A stretch of DNA of 64,000 bases from JBNKHG01 sp050290225 (GTDB lineage: Bacteria; Pseudomonadota; Gammaproteobacteria; Pseudomonadales; Cellvibrionaceae). Positions within the stretch are counted from its first letter, which is position 1; each line of letters starts with the position of its first letter. The stretch is from contig JBNKHG010000024.1 of the NCBI GenBank assembly GCA_050290225.1, positions 1-64,000 of the forward strand. The letters are read 5' to 3'. The notes beneath the pieces are model-generated. The model searched no databases and was not told where the DNA came from. It worked only from the letters and a program-made list of their open reading frames with translations. This document shows positions 24,440-33,124 of this stretch, piece after piece. The translations under genes and the position numbers were made by a program.

Positions 24440-25366
24440 ATGAACACGCTGTTCGTTGGCCACCCAACCTGCCTGCTACACGATATGGGCTATGGTCACC
24501 CTGAATGTCCCGATCGGCTCAGGGCCATCGACAAGGTTGTTCGAAGTACCGATTGGGGCAATCAGCTGACATTTGTTGATGCGCCTAAAATTGACGTTGA
24601 AGGGCTCTACAACGTCCACCCCAAGATTCATGTGGATGCATTGATGGCGTTGTCACCAAGAGAGGGGATCGTTGCGATCGATGGTGATACCAGTCTCAAT
24701 CCCTTCAGTTTTGACGCTGCGCTCCACGCTGCAGGTGCCGCCGTTTATGCCACGGATCAGGTGATCTTGAAGGCCGCGAGGAACGCGTTTTGTGCAGTGC
24801 GTCCGCCGGGACACCACGCGGAAACGGCTATTTCCATGGGCTTTTGCCTGTTCAACAGCGTCGCCCTCGCCGCTGAACGCGCGCTGAGCGTTGGTATGAA
24901 GCGGGTGGCCATTCTGGATTTTGATGTGCATCACGGTAATGGAACCGTGGAAATTTTCCAGGACCGACCGGAGGTTTTGGTGTGTTCCAGTTTCCAGTAC
25001 CCGTTTTATCCCGGTCGCTTTGACAGGGTAGATAAACCGAATATCTGTTTAACCCCTCTCAGTGCCGGAGCCGGAAGCGATACTTTTCGCGCGGCGGTTG
25101 AACCGCAATGGCGCCAGGCGATTCGACATCATCAACCGGAGATGATCTTTGTCTCTGCGGGTTTTGATGCACACCGCGAAGATCCGCTTGGCGGATTAAA
25201 TCTGGTTGACGAGGACTATTTGTGGATTACCCGGTTGATTCAGGAATTTGCGCGGGAAACGGCAGAAGGCAGAATCGTTTCGCTATTGGAAGGCGGATAC
25301 AATCTCAACGCACTGGGGCGCAGTGTTAAACAACATTTAACCGGTTTGGTGTATGGGGACGCGTAG
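24440..25366 (+). CDS. Histone deacetylase-family amidohydrolase
   Basis: 308 residues of the arginase/deacetylase fold. The catalytic marks are RPPGHHAE (paired His), DFDVHHGNGT (zinc-binding Asp and His), SAGFDAHREDPLGG (second zinc Asp) and LEGGYNL. Bacterial members deacetylate small amides such as acetylpolyamines, acetoin-related compounds or acetylated lysine; which one cannot be told. GGAGCGAG lies just before the ATG. It is the first gene of a four-gene run: the gaps to the next three are 35, 4 and 22 bp, so it should be cotranscribed with a flavin reductase-like protein, an M20 peptidase and a P-loop protein. Confidence 0.9.
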   Translation: MNTLFVGHPTCLLHDMGYGHPECPDRLRAIDKVVRSTDWGNQLTFVDAPKIDVEGLYNVHPKIHVDALMALSPREGIVAIDGDTSLNPFSFDAALHAAGAAVYATDQVILKAARNAFCAVRPPGHHAETAISMGFCLFNSVALAAERALSVGMKRVAILDFDVHHGNGTVEIFQDRPEVLVCSSFQYPFYPGRFDRVDKPNICLTPLSAGAGSDTFRAAVEPQWRQAIRHHQPEMIFVSAGFDAHREDPLGGLNLVDEDYLWITRLIQEFARETAEGRIVSLLEGGYNLNALGRSVKQHLTGLVYGDA

Positions 25367-25401
25367 CAACCCGAAACTGATTTAAAAAATGGCAAATACC
25401 C

Positions 25402-26010
25402 ATGGCTGATTCAAATACCCCGCAAGTGGTTGATCTCGATATCGAGAATCCGATCTGGGAAAAATTTTTTACTGTCTACCCCCTGGTTTTGGTGGGGACG
25501 CGAGAAGCGGACGGCAACGACGATCTGGCGCCCAAACACCTGGCAATGCCCATGAGCTGGCAGAATTACTTTGGCTTTGTCTGCTCGTCGCGACACCAGA
25601 CCTATCAAAATATTGCTCGCGAGAAAACGTTCACGGTGACCTTTGCACGCCCATCGCAAACGGTCCTGGCGAGCCTGGCAGCTTCCCCCCGCTGTGAGGA
25701 CGGCAGTAAACCCATCGCCCAGGTTTTGCCTACCTTTGCCGCCAAGCGGGTGGCAGGTTGTTTTTTGCAGGATGGTTACCTCTTTCTGGAGTGTGAGCTG
25801 GACAGGTTTGTGGAAGGGTTAGGGGAGAATTCGCTGATTATCGGACGCATCCTGGCCGCACAAGTGGCAGCGGATTCGTTGCGAAGCTCGGATCAGGATG
25901 ACCAGGATCTTATCAAGGCCTCGCCACTGCTGGCCTATCTCTACCCGGGCCGATTTGCCGAAATCAGCGCCACCACTACATTGCCATTTCCGGCAGGGTT
26001 TAAACGATAA
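25402..26010 (+). CDS. Flavin reductase-like FMN-binding split-barrel protein
   Basis: 202 residues. The split-barrel flavin-reductase family is indicated by PLVLVGTREADGNDDLAPKH, LAMPMSWQNYFGFVCSSRHQ and TYQNIAREKTFTVTFARPSQ, which line up with the FMN and NAD(P)H-binding strands. Members reduce FMN or bind it as a redox cofactor. It is second in the operon. The ATG at 25402 has only a weak ribosome-binding site. The family call is sound; the electron acceptor is unknown. Confidence 0.78.
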   Translation: MADSNTPQVVDLDIENPIWEKFFTVYPLVLVGTREADGNDDLAPKHLAMPMSWQNYFGFVCSSRHQTYQNIAREKTFTVTFARPSQTVLASLAASPRCEDGSKPIAQVLPTFAAKRVAGCFLQDGYLFLECELDRFVEGLGENSLIIGRILAAQVAADSLRSSDQDDQDLIKASPLLAYLYPGRFAEISATTTLPFPAGFKR

Positions 26011-26014
26011 GGTT

Positions 26015-27196
26015 ATGAATACTGCGAGCCGTGTGCTGGATTATTTGCAGTCACAACAAGCGCAGATGGTCAGCTTGCTGAAGGACCTGGTCCTGATGGA
26101 AACACCCTCTGATGACCCGGCCAGTCAACGGCAGATTCGTTTGCGCCTGAAAGCGGAGTTTGAAGCGCGGGATTACAGGGTCTTCCTGCTGCCCGGATGC
26201 CAATCGGGAGGGCATCTTTACGCCAGGCCTGATGGCAGACACAAGTCATCGGCACTTGGGATGCCCGGAAGCAGACACCCGACCCAGTTGATGCTGGGGC
26301 ATTGCGATACTGTTTGGCCGAAGGGTACCTTGGCGAGCATGCCACTTGTGCACGAGGGAAATGTGATTCGTGGACCTGGCATTTATGATATGAAAGCCGG
26401 TCTGGTGGAGATGCTGTTTGCGCTGCAGACCATTCGCGATCTTGAACTTGTTCCCAGCGTCGTTCCTCTCTGTTTTATCAATTCCGATGAGGAGATTGGC
26501 AGCCGGGAATCCACGCGTTATGTACGGGTCCTGGCCCGGTTGGTGGATCGGTGTATGGTGTTGGAGCCTTCACTTGGCATCACTGGCAAGATAAAAACCG
26601 CGCGCAAAGGGGTGGGCCGTTTTACGATCAAGTTACAGGGCAAGGCAGCCCATGCCGGGCTGGATCCCACCGCTGGCGCCAGCGCCATTCTGGAACTGTC
26701 GCATGTCATTCAAAAGCTGTTCCTGCTGAATGATCCGGACAAAGGCGTATCCGTCAATGTCGGGATTATTGATGGCGGCGTCAGAGCCAATGTTGTCGCC
26801 CCGGAGAGCAGCGCAATTGTCGACGTGAGAGTGGAAACCCGGGAAGACGCACAGCGAATTGAAAATGCGATTTATCAATTGCAGCCCGAGACACCCGGTG
26901 TGTCCTTGACAGTTGAAGGGCGTATTGGCCGCCCCCCCATGGAAAAGACTCCCTCCAACCGACAATTCTGGCAAGTCGCTACCCGTGTTGCCGAAGCCCT
27001 TGATTTGCCGTTGGAGGAGGGCACGGCCGGGGGTGGCTCGGATGGCAACACAGCCAGCCTCTACACAGCAACCCTGGACGGTATGGGGGCGGTGGGAGAT
27101 GGTGCACACGCCACCCATGAGTTTATCTATATCGACCAGTTACCACTGCGTTGCGCCTTAGTCACTCTGCTGCTGTTGGCACCGCCGATGAGGTAA
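26015..27196 (+). CDS. M20-family metallopeptidase/deacylase
   Basis: 393 residues. The M20 dizinc site is visible: MLGHCDTVWPKG (His and Asp), GPGIYDMKAGLVEML (bridging Asp), INSDEEIGSRES (catalytic Glu pair) and, at the C-terminus, GDGAHATHE (last His). The dimerisation insert with GKAAHAGLDPTAGASAILEL is of the carboxypeptidase G2/ArgE subgroup. It should remove a terminal amino acid or acyl group from an N-acylated amino acid. There is no signal peptide. It begins four bases after the flavin reductase gene, in the same operon. Confidence 0.9.
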   Translation: MNTASRVLDYLQSQQAQMVSLLKDLVLMETPSDDPASQRQIRLRLKAEFEARDYRVFLLPGCQSGGHLYARPDGRHKSSALGMPGSRHPTQLMLGHCDTVWPKGTLASMPLVHEGNVIRGPGIYDMKAGLVEMLFALQTIRDLELVPSVVPLCFINSDEEIGSRESTRYVRVLARLVDRCMVLEPSLGITGKIKTARKGVGRFTIKLQGKAAHAGLDPTAGASAILELSHVIQKLFLLNDPDKGVSVNVGIIDGGVRANVVAPESSAIVDVRVETREDAQRIENAIYQLQPETPGVSLTVEGRIGRPPMEKTPSNRQFWQVATRVAEALDLPLEEGTAGGGSDGNTASLYTATLDGMGAVGDGAHATHEFIYIDQLPLRCALVTLLLLAPPMR

Positions 27197-27218
27197 TCAT
27201 CGTTGGGAGAAAATCACA

Positions 27219-28226
27219 ATGACACACTACATATACGCCTCTGTAACCCGCATTTCCAATCTCGATTCCGAAAAATTTGCAACAGATGTTATTCCACGCA
27301 CGGGTTGGGCCACCGGTGATTATGTGGTGGGTAAAGTGGTCGATACCTGGGGCAGATTGCACAACATTGAGTTACCCAACGGGCGCATGATCGAGGTCAT
27401 GGATGGCGATCTGATCATTGGCGCACTGGGGGCCAGGGCGGCAACGTTAGAGGCGGTGGGAGACTGGCAGTCGATGGACAGCCCTTTTTTTGAAGCGCTG
27501 ACGCCCGCCGGGCTGTTCGGCAAGACCACCTCCAAGTCGCCGTTCCTGACGCCGCTAATGCGCCTTGAGTACCAGGGGCATGTCCGGCGGAACGGAAATA
27601 AAATCACCATGGACAATAGTCTGTCCAGGCGGCCCGTGCGTGAATTCGATATTCCCCTGGTGTTGATTGTGGGAACCTCCATGTCAGCGGGAAAAACCCT
27701 CTCCGGTCGGTTGATTGTGCACCTGTTATCACAACTGGGGTTAAAGGTCGTGGGGGTGAAACTGACGGGTGCTGCCCGTTACCGGGATGTGCTGAGCTTT
27801 AAGGATGCGGGCGCCGTTGCGGTCTTTGATTTTGTCGATGCGGGTTTGCCGTCGACGGTGTGTGACAAAGACAAGTACAGCACGGCGTTGGCACAGTTAC
27901 TGTCATTGATTGCCGACAGGGCTCCGGATGTGGTGGTGGCTGAAGCAGGAGCCTCCCCGTTGGAACCCTACAACGGCAAAACAGCGATGGATTTCCTGGG
28001 CGAGCGGATCAAGTTTGAACTGCTGTGCGCGCAGGACCCCTACGCGGTCGTAGGGGTAAAGTCCGCGTTTGCCCGGGACCCGGATCTTGTGGCTGGAGGG
28101 GCAGCCAATACCAGTGCGGGGATCGCCCTGGTAAACAAGCTTACTGGGCTACAGGCCCTCAATTTGCTTGATCCGGCTTCCCACAATCAATTGCTGGAAA
28201 GGCTGCGCCGAGCCCTGGCGATCTGA
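27219..28226 (+). CDS. P-loop protein, DUF1611/DgcN-like
   Basis: 335 residues. An N-terminal beta domain (GWATGDYVVGKVVDTWG, then LHNIELPNGRMIEVMDGDLI) is followed by a P-loop NTPase domain with Walker A GTSMSAGKTLSGR at about 147-159 and VVVAEAGASPLEPY. The arrangement resembles DUF1611-type proteins, one of which (DgcN) acts with an epimerase-like partner in D-glutamate breakdown. No such partner is here; instead a deacetylase and a peptidase precede it. GGGAGA lies about ten bases upstream of the ATG. The similarity is from memory of the pattern, so the function is tentative. Confidence 0.6.
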   Translation: MTHYIYASVTRISNLDSEKFATDVIPRTGWATGDYVVGKVVDTWGRLHNIELPNGRMIEVMDGDLIIGALGARAATLEAVGDWQSMDSPFFEALTPAGLFGKTTSKSPFLTPLMRLEYQGHVRRNGNKITMDNSLSRRPVREFDIPLVLIVGTSMSAGKTLSGRLIVHLLSQLGLKVVGVKLTGAARYRDVLSFKDAGAVAVFDFVDAGLPSTVCDKDKYSTALAQLLSLIADRAPDVVVAEAGASPLEPYNGKTAMDFLGERIKFELLCAQDPYAVVGVKSAFARDPDLVAGGAANTSAGIALVNKLTGLQALNLLDPASHNQLLERLRRALAI

Positions 28227-28230
28227 TCAG

Positions 28231-29106
28231 TCATAACCAATAGATCAGCAATACCAGTAGCAGGGTAACCGCCCCGTACAGCAACCGGTCGAGCAGGGGC
28301 GTACCGGTAATCGAAGGCAGCCAGGGTATCGCCGGCAATGGCGGTTCCCGGCCATTGGATGTCGGATTGGATCTGTTTTGTCCGGCCTTTGGTGATTCGA
28401 CAATTTGCACGGTCACATTGTCGCTGCCACCATTTTCCAGGGCGCGCCGGATTAACCGGTCCACCCCGTCGTTGGGCGCTTCGGCTTCGCAGAGGATGTG
28501 GGCGATATCCTCGTCGCTGACCTCGTCAGTGAGTCCGTCGCTGCACAGTAAGATCCACTGGGTGTTGTGCCATTTACCGGTGACCGAATCCACTGCCACC
28601 TGTGCCAGTTCCGGGGAACCCAGACATTGGGTGATTACATTCTTGTCCGGGTGGGAGTCGACCTCTTCGGCATTGATAGCCCCCGAGGCCAGAAGCCTCT
28701 GGACATAGGAGTGATCGGTGGTGAGCTGTTGCAGGTAGCCGCCTTCGTCATCCGGGGTCCACAGGTAGGCTCGGCTGTCGCCTACCCAGGCCACTTCATA
28801 GCCCAGGTTGTCGCTTTTGAGGGCGACCACCGTGGAACCCATCCCGGGGGCTCCCACACCCTGTTCGACGGCGTTTAGCACGGCCTGGTGAGACGCCTGA
28901 ATGACGTCCGCCAGGGTCCGTTCCGAAGGGTTGACCTCTGCCAGGGTGTCGCGAACGATGGCGCTCGCAACCTCTCCCGCTTCGTGCCCTCCCATTCCGT
29001 CCGCCACTGCCCACAAACCCCGTTCCGGCAGGGACAGATAACAGTCCTCGTTATTGCCCCGCCTCAGTCCTTTGTCGGTTGCGGCACTGCTTTTCAGTAT
29101 CGGCAT
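28231..29106 (-). CDS. PP2C-type Ser/Thr phosphatase with C-terminal membrane anchor
   Basis: 291 residues. PP2C motifs in order: RRGNNEDCY, VADGMGGHEAGEVAS, GMGSTVVAL, AWVGDSRAYL, LCSDGLTDEVSDEDI and GGSDNVTVQIV, including the metal-binding Asp residues. A Pro-rich linker then leads to a transmembrane helix at about 270-289, ending in YWL, so the catalytic part faces the cytoplasm. The gene diverges from a double-FHA membrane protein. Together they look like a phosphothreonine signalling pair; a kinase is not nearby. It converges on the P-loop gene with a 4-bp gap. Confidence 0.9.
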   Translation of the reverse strand: MPILKSSAATDKGLRRGNNEDCYLSLPERGLWAVADGMGGHEAGEVASAIVRDTLAEVNPSERTLADVIQASHQAVLNAVEQGVGAPGMGSTVVALKSDNLGYEVAWVGDSRAYLWTPDDEGGYLQQLTTDHSYVQRLLASGAINAEEVDSHPDKNVITQCLGSPELAQVAVDSVTGKWHNTQWILLCSDGLTDEVSDEDIAHILCEAEAPNDGVDRLIRRALENGGSDNVTVQIVESPKAGQNRSNPTSNGREPPLPAIPWLPSITGTPLLDRLLYGAVTLLLVLLIYWL

Positions 29107-29331
29107 ACGGTTTCTCTTGCCTGGTTTTTGTCAGGGGCCTGTCCCTGTTTGGTTTCCAGTTTCCGGGTAAAGGGGCTGGATGGGGAACCATATTAACGTT
29201 AATCAGTTAACAATAATGTGGTATTTTTCACCTAAGCTATTGAAAATTCAAACGCTTTCATTGCAACATCGCGGTGCCTGTATCGCTGCAAACGTCATTG
29301 AAAACACCCGTGGAGATAAGGATCGCTCGCT

Positions 29332-30267
29332 ATGTTGAAACTGCGCTTTAAAAATAACAAGCAAATCGAAGTGTGGTTGGTGGAGCCGGAAGTGACGATC
29401 GGGCGCCATCCCGATAACGCCCTGGTTGTCGAAGACCACCAAGTCGCCGAGAAGCACGCGCTGGTACAGGTGTCCGGCGAGCAGCTGACGCTGCAAAATA
29501 TATCCGGTGGCCTTCCGCTCAAGGTCAACCATGCCGACGTAGTCGACCGCCAGTCACTCAAGACCAACGACATTATTACGCTGGGGACCACTGAGCTGGA
29601 GGTGGTGGATCCGAAACAGGCGCTCGTGCAACCGCCCTCTGCAGCGACTGACGAGATCACAGAGTGGGCACTGAAGGCCAACCACAGCGCATTGGCCAAT
29701 CGGATCTACAAATTAAAATCCAAAACCCTGGTAGGACGCGCCAAGGAATGCGATATCACACTGGCGGCGGCCCATCTCTCCCGCCGTCATGCGCAACTGC
29801 TGGTGAAAGATGGCATGCTTTATGTCAAGGATCTGGATTCGGCCAACGGTACCTTTGTCAACGGGGAAAGGGTATCTTCCGCGCGGGTTAATCGGGGCGA
29901 CGAGCTCTGCTTTGACACCCTGAGTTTCGGTGTGATCGGTCCGGTGAGAGATCTCGATAAAACCACTGTGCGCGCTGCCGCGCCGCAGGGAAGTCAATCC
30001 CGCCCCGTTGGCAACGCGGCGGCTAAGGTCATCACGCCCAAGCCTGTCAGGGTCACGCGCAAGCCGGTTTCACCGGCAGTCGATACCGGGCCTAAACCCA
30101 AACAACATCGCAGACCACCCGCTGATACGCCTCCATCACCCGTGACAGATGTACCGCTGTCGGATATAGCCGCCCCCAGCTCCGCTTTGCCAGTCATGTT
30201 TGTTTGCGTGGGATTACTCCTGGCAGCAGCAGGGGCATACTGGGCGTACAGCTCGGGCATTTTCTAA
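29332..30267 (+). CDS. Membrane protein with two FHA domains
   Basis: 311 residues. The first FHA domain (about 18-90) has VTIGRHPDNALVV but AEKHALVQV in place of SRRHA, so it may be degenerate. The second (about 122-205) is canonical: TLVGRAKECDITL, LSRRHAQL and DLDSANGTFVNG. A Pro/Lys-rich linker (VITPKPVRVTRKPVSPAV) leads to a transmembrane helix at about 283-305. It should bind phosphothreonine on a cytoplasmic partner. GATAAGGA lies nine bases before the ATG. It faces away from the PP2C gene. Confidence 0.85.
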   Translation: MLKLRFKNNKQIEVWLVEPEVTIGRHPDNALVVEDHQVAEKHALVQVSGEQLTLQNISGGLPLKVNHADVVDRQSLKTNDIITLGTTELEVVDPKQALVQPPSAATDEITEWALKANHSALANRIYKLKSKTLVGRAKECDITLAAAHLSRRHAQLLVKDGMLYVKDLDSANGTFVNGERVSSARVNRGDELCFDTLSFGVIGPVRDLDKTTVRAAAPQGSQSRPVGNAAAKVITPKPVRVTRKPVSPAVDTGPKPKQHRRPPADTPPSPVTDVPLSDIAAPSSALPVMFVCVGLLLAAAGAYWAYSSGIF

Positions 30268-30428
30268 GGGCAGTGCTCGAGGCAATTCGCGCCTAAAACT
30301 GCTCAAAATTTCCTCAAGTAACGCGTATGCGGGCCGATATTCCTGTTAGGATTCCTATTGGTATTCCTATTGTGCCCGGTGTTGAACGGTCAGTGTTTAC
30401 GGTCGGGCATTACCTTATTGGGGGGGGT

Positions 30429-31727
30429 ATGCTCGCGTCGATCTATTCCACATCTTCGTTCAGTTCATTTTCCGAATGGCGTTTTATCCAGCAGCCTGCC
30501 TTGTCCAGCGATGCTGAGGGTTCCATACCTGTGGCGCAGCAAACGGCGAGCGACCCCGCTTTAGCCGACGACGAATCCCAATCCCGCGACAGGTTTGCGT
30601 TGTTCGAGCGCGTCCTGGCCGAGGGTTACCAAAAACTGGAAGCGCAATTTGAGATATCGATCCAGGGTGACCAATCCCTTCCTCTGGCTGATTTCGACAG
30701 TCAGGATAAACCGCTGACCCCTGAGGTGGTCGCCGGCAATATTCTGGGTTTTATCGAGCGGCGCCTGCAGATGGACCAGGCCGAGGGGGCGGACGCGGAG
30801 GCCCTGCAGCAACGTCTGGAAGCGGGGCTCGAAGGTTTTAAAAAGGGGTTTGAGGAAGCGAGGGAACAGCTCGAGGCGTTGAATCTGTTGTCGCCCGAGG
30901 TGGAGGACTCTATCGGGGAAACCTACGACCGGGTTCTGAACGGTATCGAAGACTTGCGAGAGCGCTTTGTTGAAGCCGAAGAGGCAGAGGAGCCTGAAGA
31001 TGAACCGCGTGTGTCATCTTCCGCTCCGCCCCCGGTTGGACAACCTTCCGGGGAGCGGGTGTCTGTCGATGTCCAGCAGGCCCAGAGAAACAGTTTCAGC
31101 TTCAAATTGAAAACCGCTGATGGTGACACGGTGACTATCCGCGCCAATTCGGTGAAAGCTTTTGCAGGCCGTTACAGCGGAGTGAGCCTGGGTGGGGTGA
31201 CTGCCGAGCGATACGGCGCCAGCTACAGTAGCGAAAACAGCTTCTCGCTTGCCATTGACGGCGAACTGGATGTCGATGAAATCTCCGCGATCAACGACTT
31301 GCTGAGGCAAGTCAACGACCTCGCCGCCGACTTTTTTGCCGGGGACCTGGATCAGGCTTTCGAGGCAGCCGCGCGAGTTGGCTATGACGATTCAGAAATC
31401 GCCGGTTTTGCTCTGCGGTTATCCCACACCGATGTGCAGCGTGTTACCCAGGCCTATGGAGGCAATGGCGAGAGAGACGCCCTATCACCGCTGATACAAC
31501 GACTGCTGCCGGTCGGCCTCTTTGCCAGGCATCTGCTGGATATGGCCGAGCTCGCCTCGCCATTTGCCGAGCCGCTGGATTTGCTGATTGAAATGGTGGA
31601 CCAACGGGTGCGGCAATACTCAAATGACATTGGTGCAAATGACATTGGTGCAAAGGCGTCTGGGGAAAATCTTCTGCGCTTCCCCCATTTTGTCGGGCGG
31701 CTGGCCAGGGCATTGGCATCCGCATAA
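30429..31727 (+). CDS. DUF5610-type protein
   Basis: 432 residues from ATG 30429, which follows a run of seven G; the open frame continues 34 codons further upstream without coding character. The central part (AEGYQKLEAQFEISIQG, then NILGFIERRLQMDQAEG and FKKGFEEAREQLEAL) matches the DUF5610 type. An acidic linker (VEAEEAEEPEDEPRV) and a C-terminal globular part follow. A perfect 15-bp tandem duplication at 31622-31651 doubles NDIGA near the end. There is no signal or membrane segment. It lies 161 bp after the FHA gene. Its role is unknown; family members often contain flagellar or surface-related contexts, which I cannot confirm here. Confidence 0.6.
   Translation: MLASIYSTSSFSSFSEWRFIQQPALSSDAEGSIPVAQQTASDPALADDESQSRDRFALFERVLAEGYQKLEAQFEISIQGDQSLPLADFDSQDKPLTPEVVAGNILGFIERRLQMDQAEGADAEALQQRLEAGLEGFKKGFEEAREQLEALNLLSPEVEDSIGETYDRVLNGIEDLRERFVEAEEAEEPEDEPRVSSSAPPPVGQPSGERVSVDVQQAQRNSFSFKLKTADGDTVTIRANSVKAFAGRYSGVSLGGVTAERYGASYSSENSFSLAIDGELDVDEISAINDLLRQVNDLAADFFAGDLDQAFEAAARVGYDDSEIAGFALRLSHTDVQRVTQAYGGNGERDALSPLIQRLLPVGLFARHLLDMAELASPFAEPLDLLIEMVDQRVRQYSNDIGANDIGAKASGENLLRFPHFVGRLARALASA
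31622..31651 (+). repeat. 15-bp tandem duplication inside the DUF5610 gene
   Basis: AAATGACATTGGTGC occurs twice without gap, in frame, giving NDIGANDIGA. Confidence 0.9.
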
Positions 31728-31748
31728 GCGCGGAACAGATCTGTTACA

Positions 31749-31803
31749 CTAGTAGTCTTTCAATCTGATAATGATGCATTGGCTCTGCAAATCCACCGCG
31801 ATG
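31749..31803 (-). repeat. Dispersed ~55-bp repeat, copy B
   Basis: Reads CATCGCGGTGGATTTGCAGA, then GCCAATGC, then ATCAGATTGAAAGACTACTA and G on the minus strand. It matches copy A at 11137-11190. The match to copy C extends seven bases further (to 31810). It begins 22 bp after the DUF5610 stop. Confidence 0.85.
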
Positions 31804-31809
31804 TCAGGC

Positions 31810-31948
31810 CTGAGTGACTGAAGACCCTAAGAAACCGTGCGCGACAAGGACGTCGCGCCCGAGCCCCGGGCCGGCCCCGCGAGTGCAACGAGTGCTTTGG
31901 GTCCAGGGAGGGTATGCGGCGTATTTCTGAAGGTCTTCAGCCACTCGG
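31810..31948. repeat. 139-bp inverted-repeat element with internal hairpins
   Basis: Outer arms CTGAGTGACTGAAGACC (31810-31826) and GGTCTTCAGCCACTCGG (31932-31948) pair with two mismatches. AGAAA (31830-31834) also faces TTTCT (31924-31928). Inside, GCGCGAC-AAGGAC-GTCGCGC (31839-31858) is a perfect hairpin, followed by GC-rich sequence. No ORF of note fits. It adjoins copy B of the dispersed repeat. It resembles a MITE or a structured RNA; I cannot name a family. Confidence 0.65.
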
Positions 31949-32024
31949 GACGGATAGAAGCCCACGTATCATACAGGCGCCAATATCACCTTGAAGGATT
32001 ACCAGGCCTTTTGCCTCCTTATCA

Positions 32025-32264
32025 ATGAAAACGCTGACTCTCTACACCACATTGGGTTGCCATTTGTGTGAAGACGCAAAACAAGTGATCTGGCCGCTGT
32101 TAGCGAGTCAGGGATTCCGGCTGGAGGAGGTGGATATCGCCGACTCCGATCAATTGATGCAGCGCTACGCGGTGCGGATCCCCGTGGTCAAGCGGGAGGA
32201 TCGGGACGCGGACCTGGGATGGCCATTTGGAGCTGAACAGCTGGCTGAATATCTTGCGCTATAA
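32025..32264 (+). CDS. Glutaredoxin-family protein
   Basis: 79 residues with the thioredoxin fold of small glutaredoxins: LTLYTTLGCHLCEDAKQVI holds the CxxC active site (C-H-L-C), VDIADSD the central strand, and RIPVVKRE the cis-Pro loop. C-terminal LGWPFGAEQLAEYLAL is typical of the DUF836-type group. It should act on disulphides in the cytoplasm. It stands between the inverted-repeat element and tatD, with which it converges. The ribosome-binding site is poor. Confidence 0.85.
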   Translation: MKTLTLYTTLGCHLCEDAKQVIWPLLASQGFRLEEVDIADSDQLMQRYAVRIPVVKREDRDADLGWPFGAEQLAEYLAL

Positions 32265-32302
32265 TGTCAGCCGGTTCTGTAAAGTTTGCTGGCTCTGTAG
32301 CG

Positions 32303-33124
32303 TCAGCAGACTGACGGCAGGCGAAAGAAACGGGCGCTGGTGGCGGCAGTTTGCCTGGCAATCTCTTCGGCCGAGGCGGAATGATGTTCGGCGACACCTT
32401 GCAGGACATAGGGCAAAAATGCCGGTTCGTTGATGCGGCTTTTCGGTTTGGGATTAATGGTGCGCGGTAACAGATAGGGCGCATCGGTTTCCAGCATCAT
32501 TCGCGACAGGGGGATATTGGCCGCCAGAGCCTGTAGTTCCGCGCCCCGGCGTTCGTCGCAAATCCAGCCGGTGATACCAATGTGAAGATCCAGGTCCAGA
32601 TAATCGAAAAGGGCATGTTTACTGCCGGTAAAACAGTGCACAACGCCGTCTTGCAAATGGTCCCGGTAGTGCTTGACGATGTCGTAGAAACGCGGGTGAG
32701 CGTCTCGCTCGTGCATAAATACGGGCAACCCCGTCTCAGCCGCCAATTCCAGTTGTGACTCGAACGCCTGCTCCTGCTGTGGGCGAGGGGAAAAATCGCG
32801 ATTGAAATCCAGGCCGGTTTCGCCAATGGCGACCACATGCGCGCTGTCACTGAGTTGCCTGATCGACTCCCGGCTGCCTTTGCCAAAGTGCTTGGCATCA
32901 TGTGGGTGAACACCGGCTGTAGCGAAGAGTTGTCCGGGGAACGCCTCCGCGAATTGTTCGCATAGTGACAAAGCCACTTCGCTGGAGGCTTCATCCGTGC
33001 CAGAGATAATCAGGCGGTTGACGCCGCAATCTATGGCGCGCTGGATGACGGCTTGTTCGTGGCCACGAAAGCTCTTGTTGGTCAAATTGACACCAATGTC
33101 GATCAGTTCTGATGGGGCGTCCAT
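32303..33124 (-). CDS. tatD: TatD family DNase
   Basis: 273 residues from ATG 33122-33124; an earlier ATG (33202) would add 26 residues not seen in homologues. DIGVNLTNKSF, AGVHPHDAKHF, AIGETGLDFNRDF, VFMHERDAHPRF, VVHCFTGSK, ITGWICDERRG and LETDAPYLLPR follow E. coli TatD step by step. The metal-binding His and Asp residues are kept, although the first His-loop HxH is D-I-G-V-N-L-T as in TatD itself. The enzyme is a metal-dependent 3'-5' exonuclease acting on damaged DNA. Confidence 0.92.
   Translation of the reverse strand: MDAPSELIDIGVNLTNKSFRGHEQAVIQRAIDCGVNRLIISGTDEASSEVALSLCEQFAEAFPGQLFATAGVHPHDAKHFGKGSRESIRQLSDSAHVVAIGETGLDFNRDFSPRPQQEQAFESQLELAAETGLPVFMHERDAHPRFYDIVKHYRDHLQDGVVHCFTGSKHALFDYLDLDLHIGITGWICDERRGAELQALAANIPLSRMMLETDAPYLLPRTINPKPKSRINEPAFLPYVLQGVAEHHSASAEEIARQTAATSARFFRLPSVC

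Noticed and set aside
24168..24440. LexA box before the deacetylase operon
   Set aside because: CTGT sequences occur (24262, 24318, 24327), but none has ACAG eight bases on.
31839..31948. Hammerhead or twister ribozyme in the inverted-repeat element
   Set aside because: The hammerhead core CUGAUGA...GAAA is absent, and I could not fit another known ribozyme core.
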